Assembly: GCA_013298545.1 (NCBI GenBank)
Contig: JAAFIA010000018.1
Coordinates: forward strand, 1 to 60,841
From: Bacteroidota bacterium
GTDB lineage: Bacteria > Bacteroidota > Bacteroidia > Palsa-965
Direction of reading: 5' to 3'
DNA length: 60,841 nt
Part shown: positions 16,630 to 23,564 of the stretch, piece after piece
Layout: each line of letters begins with the position of its first letter
Position numbering within the stretch: position 1 is the first letter of the stretch
Notes under the pieces: model-generated
Seen by the model: the letters and a program-made list of their open reading frames with translations, nothing else
The model's database searches: none
Told to the model about the DNA's origin: nothing
Program-made: the position numbers and the translations under genes

Positions 16630-17526
16630 TCAGACGCTCTGACTACCTGCATCGGTTGTTTGCGTTGCTGTGCGAAACAGCAAAAACATACCTACAAGCA
16701 TTAAAACGCCACCCGCAATACCCGCCGCAACACTTCCGCCAATAGCAATGACTTCTGATTGTGGATAATGTTGCATGTGGTGAACAAAACCTATTTCAAT
16801 GGCATTGTATAAAAAATGAAGCAGGATACTGAGTTGCAGCGAGCCTGACCAGATGAAGACATAGCCAAGAGCAACGCCCATCACAAAGCGCGGAATTAAT
16901 CCCGAAAAATGAAAATGCAAGAGCGTAAATACACCCGCCGTAATTAAGACAGCCAAGTGCTTGTTGCGCGTCCAGTCGCCCACAACCTGTTGCATGGCTC
17001 CGCGGAAAAATAATTCTTCACAGACTGCCGGAACAAAGGCAAAAACAAAAATATTAGCAAGCAAATCCGAAGCAAAAGGCATTTGCAATAATTTTTGCGT
17101 TTCCTTTTCCGCCAAGACATCCGCCGCGCGCAAAGCCGTCCCTTCTAGTAGCGTGATGTTGATGTTGGCTAGCAATTCGGTAAAAAAAGTACTTCCAATA
17201 ACGACAAGCACTAAGGGGAAAATGAACCGTGTAGCAGGTCGCTGTTGAACGCGAAGCCACTCAAAGCGGTTTTCGGGAAAAACATTGGCAAACAGCAGCG
17301 CAGGAATTAAAAACACCAAACTGTTGATGATGTATGATAGGCGTATCATGGTCATCGACCCACCTGCATCGAGATCGGTACGCAGGAAAGCAAACGACTC
17401 GAAGCTAGATAGCCCGATCATAATCATGCCACAGGCAATGTAGAGGGCAATGAGCAGCCAGAGGCGGAATCCATGTCCGAAACGCATATAAAACGGTTCG
17501 GGATTTTGGTCAAAAGAATCATTCAC
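16630..17526 (-). CDS. CPBP-family intramembrane protease
   Basis: An integral membrane protein of the CAAX protease/bacteriocin-processing (ABI) family. The catalytic signature CEELFFRG (EExxxR) is followed by FTLLHFHFSG with the second His region and LLHFLYNAIEIG (HxxxN) near the C-terminus; seven or eight membrane helices are visible. Substrates of bacterial members are mostly unknown. The start is uncertain: no ATG lies near the promoter. A GTG at 17526 (298 residues) sits 29 nt after the -7 element and is preferred; an ATG at 17487 would give 285 residues. It diverges from dusB over a shared promoter block. Confidence 0.82.
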   Translation of the reverse strand: MNDSFDQNPEPFYMRFGHGFRLWLLIALYIACGMIMIGLSSFESFAFLRTDLDAGGSMTMIRLSYIINSLVFLIPALLFANVFPENRFEWLRVQQRPATRFIFPLVLVVIGSTFFTELLANINITLLEGTALRAADVLAEKETQKLLQMPFASDLLANIFVFAFVPAVCEELFFRGAMQQVVGDWTRNKHLAVLITAGVFTLLHFHFSGLIPRFVMGVALGYVFIWSGSLQLSILLHFLYNAIEIGFVHHMQHYPQSEVIAIGGSVAAGIAGGVLMLVGMFLLFRTATQTTDAGSQSV

Positions 17527-17545
17527 AACAGCGGAGTGTTTTCGG

Positions 17546-17563
17546 TAACTTTGCACAAAAGTA
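17546..17563. promoter_or_regulatory. back-to-back divergent -7 elements (CPBP gene / dusB)
   Basis: TAACTTTG (plus, 17546-17553) serves dusB and TACTTTTG (minus, 17563-17556) serves the CPBP gene. Only 2 bp separate them, making an 18-bp near-palindrome. Confidence 0.6.
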
Positions 17564-17573
17564 CAATTAATCA

Positions 17574-18566
17574 ATGGTTAGAATCGATTCTATCGAATTG
17601 GGTGAATTTCCGCTCTTGCTTGCGCCAATGGAAGACGTGAGCGATCCGCCGTTTCGGTATGTGTGCAAACAACATGGCGCGGACCTGATGTTTACGGAGT
17701 TTATTTCATCGGAAGGCTTGATTCGCGATGCGATTAAGAGCCGCCAGAAGCTGGATATTTTCGATTATGAAAAGCCTATTGGGATTCAAATTTTTGGAGG
17801 CGATGAGGAAGCGATGGCCATGTCGGCACGTATTGTTGATGCTACCAATCCTGATATTTTAGACATTAATTTTGGTTGCCCCGTAAAGAAAGTGGTGTGT
17901 AAGGGCGCGGGGGCGGGCGTTTTGAAAGATATTGATTTGATGGTGCGGCTTACAAAAGCGGTTGTCAATTCAACCAAACTTCCGGTAACGGTAAAAACGC
18001 GTTTGGGTTGGGACGAAAAATCCATCAACATCATGGAAGTGGCCGAACGTTTGCAGGATGTGGGCATCAAAGCCTTGAGCATTCACGGGCGCACGCGGGC
18101 GCAGATGTACAAAGGTCAAGCCGATTGGTCGTGGATTGCGAAAGTGAAAGAAAATCCGCGCATTCAGATCCCAATTTTTGGCAACGGCGATGTGGACTCG
18201 CCCGAAAAAGCAAAACTAATGCGCGATACCTATGGCGTTGACGGAATTATGATTGGGCGCGCAAGCATTGGCCATCCTTGGATTTTCAATGAAATCAAAC
18301 ATTTTATGAAAACTGGAGAACATTTGCCGCCACCTACTATCGAAGATCGGGTTTTGGTATGCCGCACGCATCTGGAAAGATCGGTAGCCTGGAAAGGCGA
18401 ACGTTTGGGCTTGATTGAAATGCGCCGCCATTACGCCAACTATTTTAAAGGAATGCCCAATTTCAAAGAGTACCGCACCAAATTTGTAACGGAAGAAAAT
18501 CTTGGCATTTTATATGCTACGCTGGATGAAATTGTAGATAAGTATAGCGCGCTGACGCGCGTATAA
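17574..18566 (+). CDS. dusB: tRNA-dihydrouridine synthase DusB
   Basis: Reduces uridine to dihydrouridine in the tRNA D-loop, using FMN and NADPH. The 330-residue protein shows LLLAPMEDVSDPPFR at the start of the TIM barrel, the catalytic motif INFGCPVKKVV with Cys102, PVTVKTRLGWD, LSIHGRTRAQMY with the FMN-contact His and Arg, IFGNGDVDSPEKA, and GIMIGRASIGHPWIF. A C-terminal helical domain with MRRHYANYFKG completes the family layout. The residue order matches the DusB subgroup. Start ATG lies 20 nt after its -7 element. Confidence 0.93.
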   Translation: MVRIDSIELGEFPLLLAPMEDVSDPPFRYVCKQHGADLMFTEFISSEGLIRDAIKSRQKLDIFDYEKPIGIQIFGGDEEAMAMSARIVDATNPDILDINFGCPVKKVVCKGAGAGVLKDIDLMVRLTKAVVNSTKLPVTVKTRLGWDEKSINIMEVAERLQDVGIKALSIHGRTRAQMYKGQADWSWIAKVKENPRIQIPIFGNGDVDSPEKAKLMRDTYGVDGIMIGRASIGHPWIFNEIKHFMKTGEHLPPPTIEDRVLVCRTHLERSVAWKGERLGLIEMRRHYANYFKGMPNFKEYRTKFVTEENLGILYATLDEIVDKYSALTRV

Positions 18567-18617
18567 TTTGTGTCTGACGAACAATGTCTTTATTCAACTA
18601 AAATCTTCCCGATTGCG

Positions 18618-18625
18618 TACTTTTG
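18618..18625 (+). promoter_or_regulatory. TAnnTTTG promoter element for the Kazal gene
   Basis: TACTTTTG ends 4 nt before the ATG at 18630. Confidence 0.65.
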
Positions 18626-18629
18626 AACA

Positions 18630-19091
18630 ATGAAAAAACTGGTGCTGTTTTTATTTCTTGTACTGCCTTTTTGCCAAAGCGCAAAAGCGCAATGCATCGA
18701 CAGCACGATGATTCAATACGGTGCTTACTGCGATCCACGCTGGGAGCCTGTTTGTGGCTGCGATGGCCTCACCTACCGAAATGATTGTTTTACCCGCAAT
18801 CTTGGCATGACCACGTGGCAATACGGAATTTGCGATGCCCTTGATTTTGACTTCAACCCCAATCCGGTTTTCGATTTCATCAACATTGATGCGATTCTTC
18901 GCATTCAAGGAACGTTGTATGTCGAATTGGTTGACCGTTTCGGACGGGTGTATTACCGCAATCTTTTTCCAAGTGTTACGCGTTACCAGTTTCAGATCAG
19001 TGTCAATGGCTTTCCGCCGGGCTTGTATTTGCTTAATCTATACTGCGACGACGGTTACCGCGTAAAAAAAGTAGTTATTCCAGAACGCTAG
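18630..19091 (+). CDS. secreted Kazal-domain protein with a sorting-like C-terminus
   Basis: A 153-residue exported protein. The signal peptide ends KAQ at about residue 21. Residues 22-68 form a Kazal-type inhibitor domain: Cys22, 34, 42, 44, 53 and 68 around VCGCDGLTYRNDC, the six-cysteine arrangement that holds the reactive loop of serine protease inhibitors. The rest (DFNPNPVFDFINI, VELVDRFGRVYYRN, GFPPGLYLLNL, VKKVVIPE) follows the strand pattern of a T9SS type A sorting domain but is divergent. Predicted role is a secreted or surface-held protease inhibitor; this is inference. It is transcribed alone. Confidence 0.8.
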   Translation: MKKLVLFLFLVLPFCQSAKAQCIDSTMIQYGAYCDPRWEPVCGCDGLTYRNDCFTRNLGMTTWQYGICDALDFDFNPNPVFDFINIDAILRIQGTLYVELVDRFGRVYYRNLFPSVTRYQFQISVNGFPPGLYLLNLYCDDGYRVKKVVIPER

Positions 19092-19142
19092 GTTTAACAC
19101 ATTCCGACTACCGATTTCTTTGATTTTTCAATTGCTGTGGAG

Positions 19143-19309
19143 AGAGAATCTGTTTAAACTTTATCCTTTGAGTTTGTTATGCGTCTTTTTGCACCATACT
19201 TCGTTGCGTTTTTCGACCTTAGTCGCACTGCTATGGCCTTCAAAACGCGCCTCGTCTGGCACAAAAATCCATCATAACAATTCTCAAAAACAAATTTTAA
19301 ACAGATTCT
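19143..19309. repeat. MITE-like fold-back element, copy A
   Basis: A 167-bp element with perfect 14-bp terminal inverted repeats, AGAATCTGTTTAAA and TTTAAACAGATTCT. Further inner inverted pairs (TTGTTATG/CATAACAA and GCGTTTT/AAAACGC) suggest the whole unit folds back. About 90% of its bases match copy B at 58013-58177. No transposase is encoded. It occupies most of the spacer between the Kazal gene and tolC-like gene. No target duplication is visible at this copy. Confidence 0.8.
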
Positions 19310-19318
19310 AAAACTAAA

Positions 19319-19326
19319 TACCTTTG
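19319..19326 (+). promoter_or_regulatory. TAnnTTTG promoter element for the TolC operon
   Basis: TACCTTTG ends 8 nt before the ATG at 19335 and starts only 10 bp after the end of fold-back element copy A. Confidence 0.65.
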
Positions 19327-19334
19327 CATCCATC

Positions 19335-20780
19335 ATGAAACGTATTCTCATTTTCGTTTTATTTCTTGTATTGCATAGCGTATTGCTTGCGCAAGATAGT
19401 GCTACTTTTTTTATGCCGCTTGCTGGCCAGCCGTGGACGTTGCAACAGTGTATCTTACAGGCACAGACAAGCAACCTACAAGTGCGTCAAGCCCAACTCA
19501 ACGCACAAAATGCACAAATCAATTTGCAGCAGAGCAAGGCCAACCTTTTGCCTAATGTCAATGCCAATGCTTCGCACACCTATCAGTACGGACGTACGGT
19601 AGATCGCTTCACCAACTCATTTGCTAATGATCGTGTCTTGTCGCAAAACTTTTATTTGTCGAGCAATTTGGTCTTGTTTAGTGGTATGCAGAATTACAAT
19701 GCGATTCAGCAAAACCGCTACAACTTTCAATCGGGCATGTTGCAGGTAGAGCAAACGCAGTACGACATTGGGATGAATGTGGCGAGCGCTTACTTAAACA
19801 TTTTGTATGCCGAAGAGCAGTTACATGTTGCCGAAACACAAGTCAAAATAACTGCCGACCAAGTGGCGCGCATGCAAAAAATGGTTGATGCTGGTGCAGT
19901 TGCCAAAGGAAATTTACTTTCGCTGCAATCGCAATTAGCACAAGAAGAACTGGCCTTGGTCAATGCTAAAAACAATGTGATGCTGGCGTATTTAACGCTC
20001 ACACAATTATTGAACTTGGATTCTGCGGCAGGATTTGCCATTGTGAAACCCGATTTAGCGGCACCTGTGGGCAATATGCTGACAACATCGCCGGAACAGA
20101 TTTACCAGTCTGCCTTACAAGCACAACCAGCCATTAAAAAAGCGGAGGTTGATTTCATGAGTGCTGACAAAGGCGTTGACATTGCGTATGGAGGCTTAAG
20201 CCCAACACTTTCGGTAACCGGATCTATCGGAACAGGTTATTCGGGTTTGTCCAAAACCGTTGAGTCTTCAACGTATTCCGGCAATGATACAGTTGGTGTA
20301 ACAACGGGTGGCGATTTTGTTTTAGTCCCTACTTTCAACAATACCTTTCAGGTTGTGCCATTTTCCGATCAACTTGATAATAATTTAAACAAGGCAATTG
20401 GCTTGCAGTTGACGGTTCCGATTTTCAACCGCATGCAAACGAGCAGCAATATTTCGCGTGCAAAAATTCAGCGCGAAAGCGCACAGGTGAACATTGATTT
20501 GGCACAGCAACAGTTGCGGAAAAATGTTGAGCAGGCGTATGCTGATGCGAACGCGGCGTGGTTGCGTTGGCAAGCTTCCGAAAAAGCGGTTCAGGCACAA
20601 CAAGAAGCCTTTCGTTATACCGAAGAAAAGTTCAATGCGGGTGTGTTGAATGCGGTTGATTACAATACCGAAAAAAACAAACTCGCTAAAGCGCAAGCCG
20701 ATCTCATTCAAGCAAAATTCGATTACATTTTCCGGTTAAAAGTTTTGGATTACTACCAAGGCAAACCGATCACTTTCTGA
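19335..20780 (+). CDS. TolC-family outer-membrane efflux protein
   Basis: A 481-residue outer-membrane channel subunit. The signal peptide ends LLAQ near residue 20. The two structurally repeated OEP halves are visible: WTLQQCILQAQTSNLQVRQAQLNAQNAQINLQQ at the start, the helical hairpin VASAYLNILYAEEQL...GNLLSLQSQLA, and the second repeat AIGLQLTVPIFNRMQTSS...NVEQAYADANAAW...GVLNAVDYNTEKNKLAKAQADL. It forms a trimeric tunnel across the periplasm for an inner-membrane exporter. The adaptor gene follows after 10 nt. No inner-membrane pump gene is in the operon. Confidence 0.9.
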   Translation: MKRILIFVLFLVLHSVLLAQDSATFFMPLAGQPWTLQQCILQAQTSNLQVRQAQLNAQNAQINLQQSKANLLPNVNANASHTYQYGRTVDRFTNSFANDRVLSQNFYLSSNLVLFSGMQNYNAIQQNRYNFQSGMLQVEQTQYDIGMNVASAYLNILYAEEQLHVAETQVKITADQVARMQKMVDAGAVAKGNLLSLQSQLAQEELALVNAKNNVMLAYLTLTQLLNLDSAAGFAIVKPDLAAPVGNMLTTSPEQIYQSALQAQPAIKKAEVDFMSADKGVDIAYGGLSPTLSVTGSIGTGYSGLSKTVESSTYSGNDTVGVTTGGDFVLVPTFNNTFQVVPFSDQLDNNLNKAIGLQLTVPIFNRMQTSSNISRAKIQRESAQVNIDLAQQQLRKNVEQAYADANAAWLRWQASEKAVQAQQEAFRYTEEKFNAGVLNAVDYNTEKNKLAKAQADLIQAKFDYIFRLKVLDYYQGKPITF

Positions 20781-20790
20781 TTTATTCGCT

Positions 20791-22173
20791 ATGAAACGCT
20801 TATTACTCATTGGTGGCGCATTGGTCGTCATATTGGTTTTGGTTGTCATCTTCAAAGGCTCGAAAGGCAACGAGCTTGAAGTGGCCACAGAGAAAGCCAC
20901 AAAACGCGACATTACAGAATTGGTTTCTGCGAGCGGTAAAATTCAACCAGAAACAGAAGTTAAAATTGGTTCTGATGTTTCTGGCGAAATCGTTGAATTG
21001 CTCGTCAAAGAAGGCGATACCGTGCGAAAAGGCGATTTGCTGTTGCGCATCAATCCCGATTTATACCAATCTTCATTAGACCGCGCACAAGCTACATTAA
21101 ACAATTCGCGCGCGGGCCTTGCAAGCAGCATGGCGCGTTTAGAACAAGCGAAGGCACAATTTGCAAATGCGGAATCGTCGTTTAACCGCAACAAAAAATT
21201 ATTTGACCAAAGCGCCATTTCGGCTTCTGAGTTTGATGCGGCAAAGGCAAATTATGGTAGCGCCAAAGCTGAAGTTGATGCGGCTAACGAAACTGTTCGC
21301 AGCGGACAATTCAATGTAAACAGCATGGAGGCATCGGTACGCGAAGCCAGCGACAATTTGCGCAAAACAAGTATTTATGCGCCTGTAAGCGGAACGATTT
21401 CTAAACTTTCTAAACGCATTGGCGAGCGTGTTTTGGGAACGGTACAAATGGCGGGCGATGTGATTCTCGTCATCGCAAACCTCAACGGCATGGAAGTATT
21501 GGTGGATGTGAATGAAAATGATATTCTGCGTGTTCACCTCAACGATACGGCCTTGATTGAAGTGGATGCGCACGACAACCGAAAATTCAAAGGCATTGTT
21601 ACCGAAGTTTCCAACTCGGCCAATACATCAGGAATGAGCGCCGATCAAGTAACCAATTTTCAAGTGCACATTCGTATTCTCCGCGATTCGTATCAAGATT
21701 TGATTGATCCGAAAATGCCGGAACGGTATGCGTTTTTGCCGGGCATGTCGGCAACGGTTGATATTCAAACCAAATCGGTGCGCGGTGTAGTTGCGGTTCC
21801 AATTCAATCCGTTACAACACGCACCGATACGACAACGAAGAAAGACAAGGCGGGTGTGAAAATTGAAACGTCTTCTGAAAAAGAAAATGAAGGACAACCT
21901 GAATTGGTGAAGAAAGATGCGCGCAATAAAGATTCACAAACTAAAGCTCCTGAGCCGATTGAATGTGTTTTTATTTACCGCGATGGCAAAGCCAAATTGG
22001 TAGCTGTGAAAACAGGTATTCAAGATGCTGAATACATTGAAATCATCAGTGGTCTAAAAGAGGGCGACGAAGTGATTGCCGCGCCTTACAGTGCAATACG
22101 CACACATTTAGCAAATGGTAAAGCGGTGAAGAAAGTGGCGAAGGAAGATTTATCAAAAACAGAGGACGAGTAG
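20791..22173 (+). CDS. efflux pump periplasmic adaptor (HlyD/MacA-like)
   Basis: A 460-residue membrane-fusion protein: one N-terminal membrane anchor (about residues 4-22), a split biotinyl-lipoyl domain (VKIGSDVSGEIVELLVKEGDTVRKGDLL and later TSIYAPVSGTISKLSKRIGERV), a coiled-coil hairpin of about 95 residues between them, then beta-barrel and membrane-proximal domains. An inserted charged, Lys/Glu-rich segment near residues 345-385 is less typical. It should link a TolC-like channel to a MacB- or RND-type pump, which is not encoded next to it. The next gene, tsaB, starts 4 nt after its stop. Confidence 0.88.
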   Translation: MKRLLLIGGALVVILVLVVIFKGSKGNELEVATEKATKRDITELVSASGKIQPETEVKIGSDVSGEIVELLVKEGDTVRKGDLLLRINPDLYQSSLDRAQATLNNSRAGLASSMARLEQAKAQFANAESSFNRNKKLFDQSAISASEFDAAKANYGSAKAEVDAANETVRSGQFNVNSMEASVREASDNLRKTSIYAPVSGTISKLSKRIGERVLGTVQMAGDVILVIANLNGMEVLVDVNENDILRVHLNDTALIEVDAHDNRKFKGIVTEVSNSANTSGMSADQVTNFQVHIRILRDSYQDLIDPKMPERYAFLPGMSATVDIQTKSVRGVVAVPIQSVTTRTDTTTKKDKAGVKIETSSEKENEGQPELVKKDARNKDSQTKAPEPIECVFIYRDGKAKLVAVKTGIQDAEYIEIISGLKEGDEVIAAPYSAIRTHLANGKAVKKVAKEDLSKTEDE

Positions 22174-22177
22174 TGTT

Positions 22178-22858
22178 GTGATTTTGCATCTTGAAACATC
22201 GACAAGTGTTTGTTCTGTGGCGATTTCGCACAATGGAAAAATATTGTCGTTGGTTGAGTTGGATGAGCCGAATAAACATGCGGAGGTTTTAACGCTTTTT
22301 TGTGCGCAGGCCATGCGCGAGGCGGGAATCAGCGCGCGCGATTTGCAGGCGGTAAGTGTGAGTGGTGGGCCGGGTTCTTATACCGGATTGCGCATTGGTG
22401 TTTCGGCTGCAAAAGGATTTTGCTATGCACTTAATATTCCGCTAATCGCCGTTGATACCTTGCAAGCGATGGCCGCAGGAATGGTTTCAATCATAAACGA
22501 TCGCAATGCGTTATTTTGTCCGATGATTGATGCGCGGCGCATGGAAGTGTATTGTGCGTTTTACGATGCGGGGCTACAAGCGGTGCAAGAAGTTAAGCCC
22601 GTTGTGATGGATGCGGATTCATTTTCTGATCTCTTAAAAAATAATGTGGTTTGGTTTTCGGGCGACGGTATGCCGAAGTGTAAAGAACTTTTGAGTCAAC
22701 ACGCCAATGCCCGTTTTACGGATGCGGGTACTCCTTCGGCACAACATCTCGCAGGTTTAGCAGAACAAAAATTTGCGCAGCACTTATTTGTTGATTTGGC
22801 GTATTACGAGCCATTTTATTTGAAAACATTCCAGCCTGGCCCGAAACGTTCTGCCTGA
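22178..22858 (+). CDS. tsaB: tRNA t6A biosynthesis protein TsaB
   Basis: TsaB supports TsaD in making threonylcarbamoyladenosine at position 37 of ANN-decoding tRNAs. The 226-residue protein has the ASKHA start ILHLETSTSVCSVAI, the conserved VSGGPGSYTGLRIGVSAAKG loop, LIAVDTLQAMA, and PMIDARRMEVYCAFY, all typical of TsaB, which lacks the metal-binding histidines of TsaD. The start codon is GTG. It forms the end of the TolC/adaptor operon, an unrelated function, with a 4-nt gap. Confidence 0.92.
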   Translation: MILHLETSTSVCSVAISHNGKILSLVELDEPNKHAEVLTLFCAQAMREAGISARDLQAVSVSGGPGSYTGLRIGVSAAKGFCYALNIPLIAVDTLQAMAAGMVSIINDRNALFCPMIDARRMEVYCAFYDAGLQAVQEVKPVVMDADSFSDLLKNNVVWFSGDGMPKCKELLSQHANARFTDAGTPSAQHLAGLAEQKFAQHLFVDLAYYEPFYLKTFQPGPKRSA

Positions 22859-22958
22859 TTTGACGGTTCAGGGTTCAATTTCTACGTTTCACGTATTCTC
22901 TTCTTGTGTCTGATTTTATATTGATGGATGTTTGCATCGTTCAATCAACAAACAGCGT

Positions 22959-23543
22959 ATGTCAGGCAAAAAAATACTTATTCTTCTTGGCCATCCCGAT
23001 TCCACGAGTTTCAATGCGGCTTTGGCCGATGCTTACAAAAAAGGAGCACTTGCATCGGGTGCTGAAGTTCGAGAAATAAAAATGGGTGAATTAAATTTCG
23101 ACTTGAGTTTAAAATCGGGTTATCGCGAACGCATGGAATTAGAAGCCGATTTGCGCGATGCGCAGGAAAAAATTCTATGGGCAGATCATCTGGTTTGGGT
23201 TTATCCCGTTTGGTGGGGAAGTGTTCCGGCTGTTATGAAAGGTTTTTTAGATCGGGTATTGCTCCCGGGTTTTGCTTTTCAGAAGCGCGAAAATTCGGTG
23301 TGGTGGGATAAATTACTCGCCGGAAAATCGGCGCGGTTGATTTGTACGATGGATCAACCACCGTGGTATTACCGCTTCATCAATCATGCACCTACACATT
23401 TCATGATGAAGAAAATGGTGATGCAGTTTTGTGGTGTGCAACAAGTTGGGATTACCTCTTTTGGCGTTATTCGCAACTCTCCTGCGCAAAAAAGGATGGA
23501 TTGGTTGCTGAAAACGGAGGAATTGGGTCGTAAAAACAAGTAA
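22959..23543 (+). CDS. NAD(P)H quinone oxidoreductase-like flavoprotein
   Basis: A 194-residue flavodoxin-fold protein of the NQO/KefF/MdaB family, which transfers two electrons from NAD(P)H to quinones through FMN or FAD. ILILLGHPDSTSFNAALADAY provides the phosphate loop, WADHLVWVYPVWWGSVPAVMKGFLDRVLLPGFAF the flavin-contact region with the family's YPVWW motif. The ATG at 22959 gives a normal N-terminus; a TTG at 22932 lies in a near-consensus -7 element (GATGTTTG) and is rejected. The TonB receptor gene begins 21 nt downstream and may be co-transcribed. Confidence 0.85.
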   Translation: MSGKKILILLGHPDSTSFNAALADAYKKGALASGAEVREIKMGELNFDLSLKSGYRERMELEADLRDAQEKILWADHLVWVYPVWWGSVPAVMKGFLDRVLLPGFAFQKRENSVWWDKLLAGKSARLICTMDQPPWYYRFINHAPTHFMMKKMVMQFCGVQQVGITSFGVIRNSPAQKRMDWLLKTEELGRKNK

Positions 23544-23564
23544 TTTTAATCTTTCAAAATTCTT

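Noticed and set aside
19154-19474. Minus-strand ORF with a peptide shared with 58022-58495
   Set aside because: The shared peptide is the translation of the fold-back element. The frames differ outside it, and one overlaps the TolC gene and promoter.
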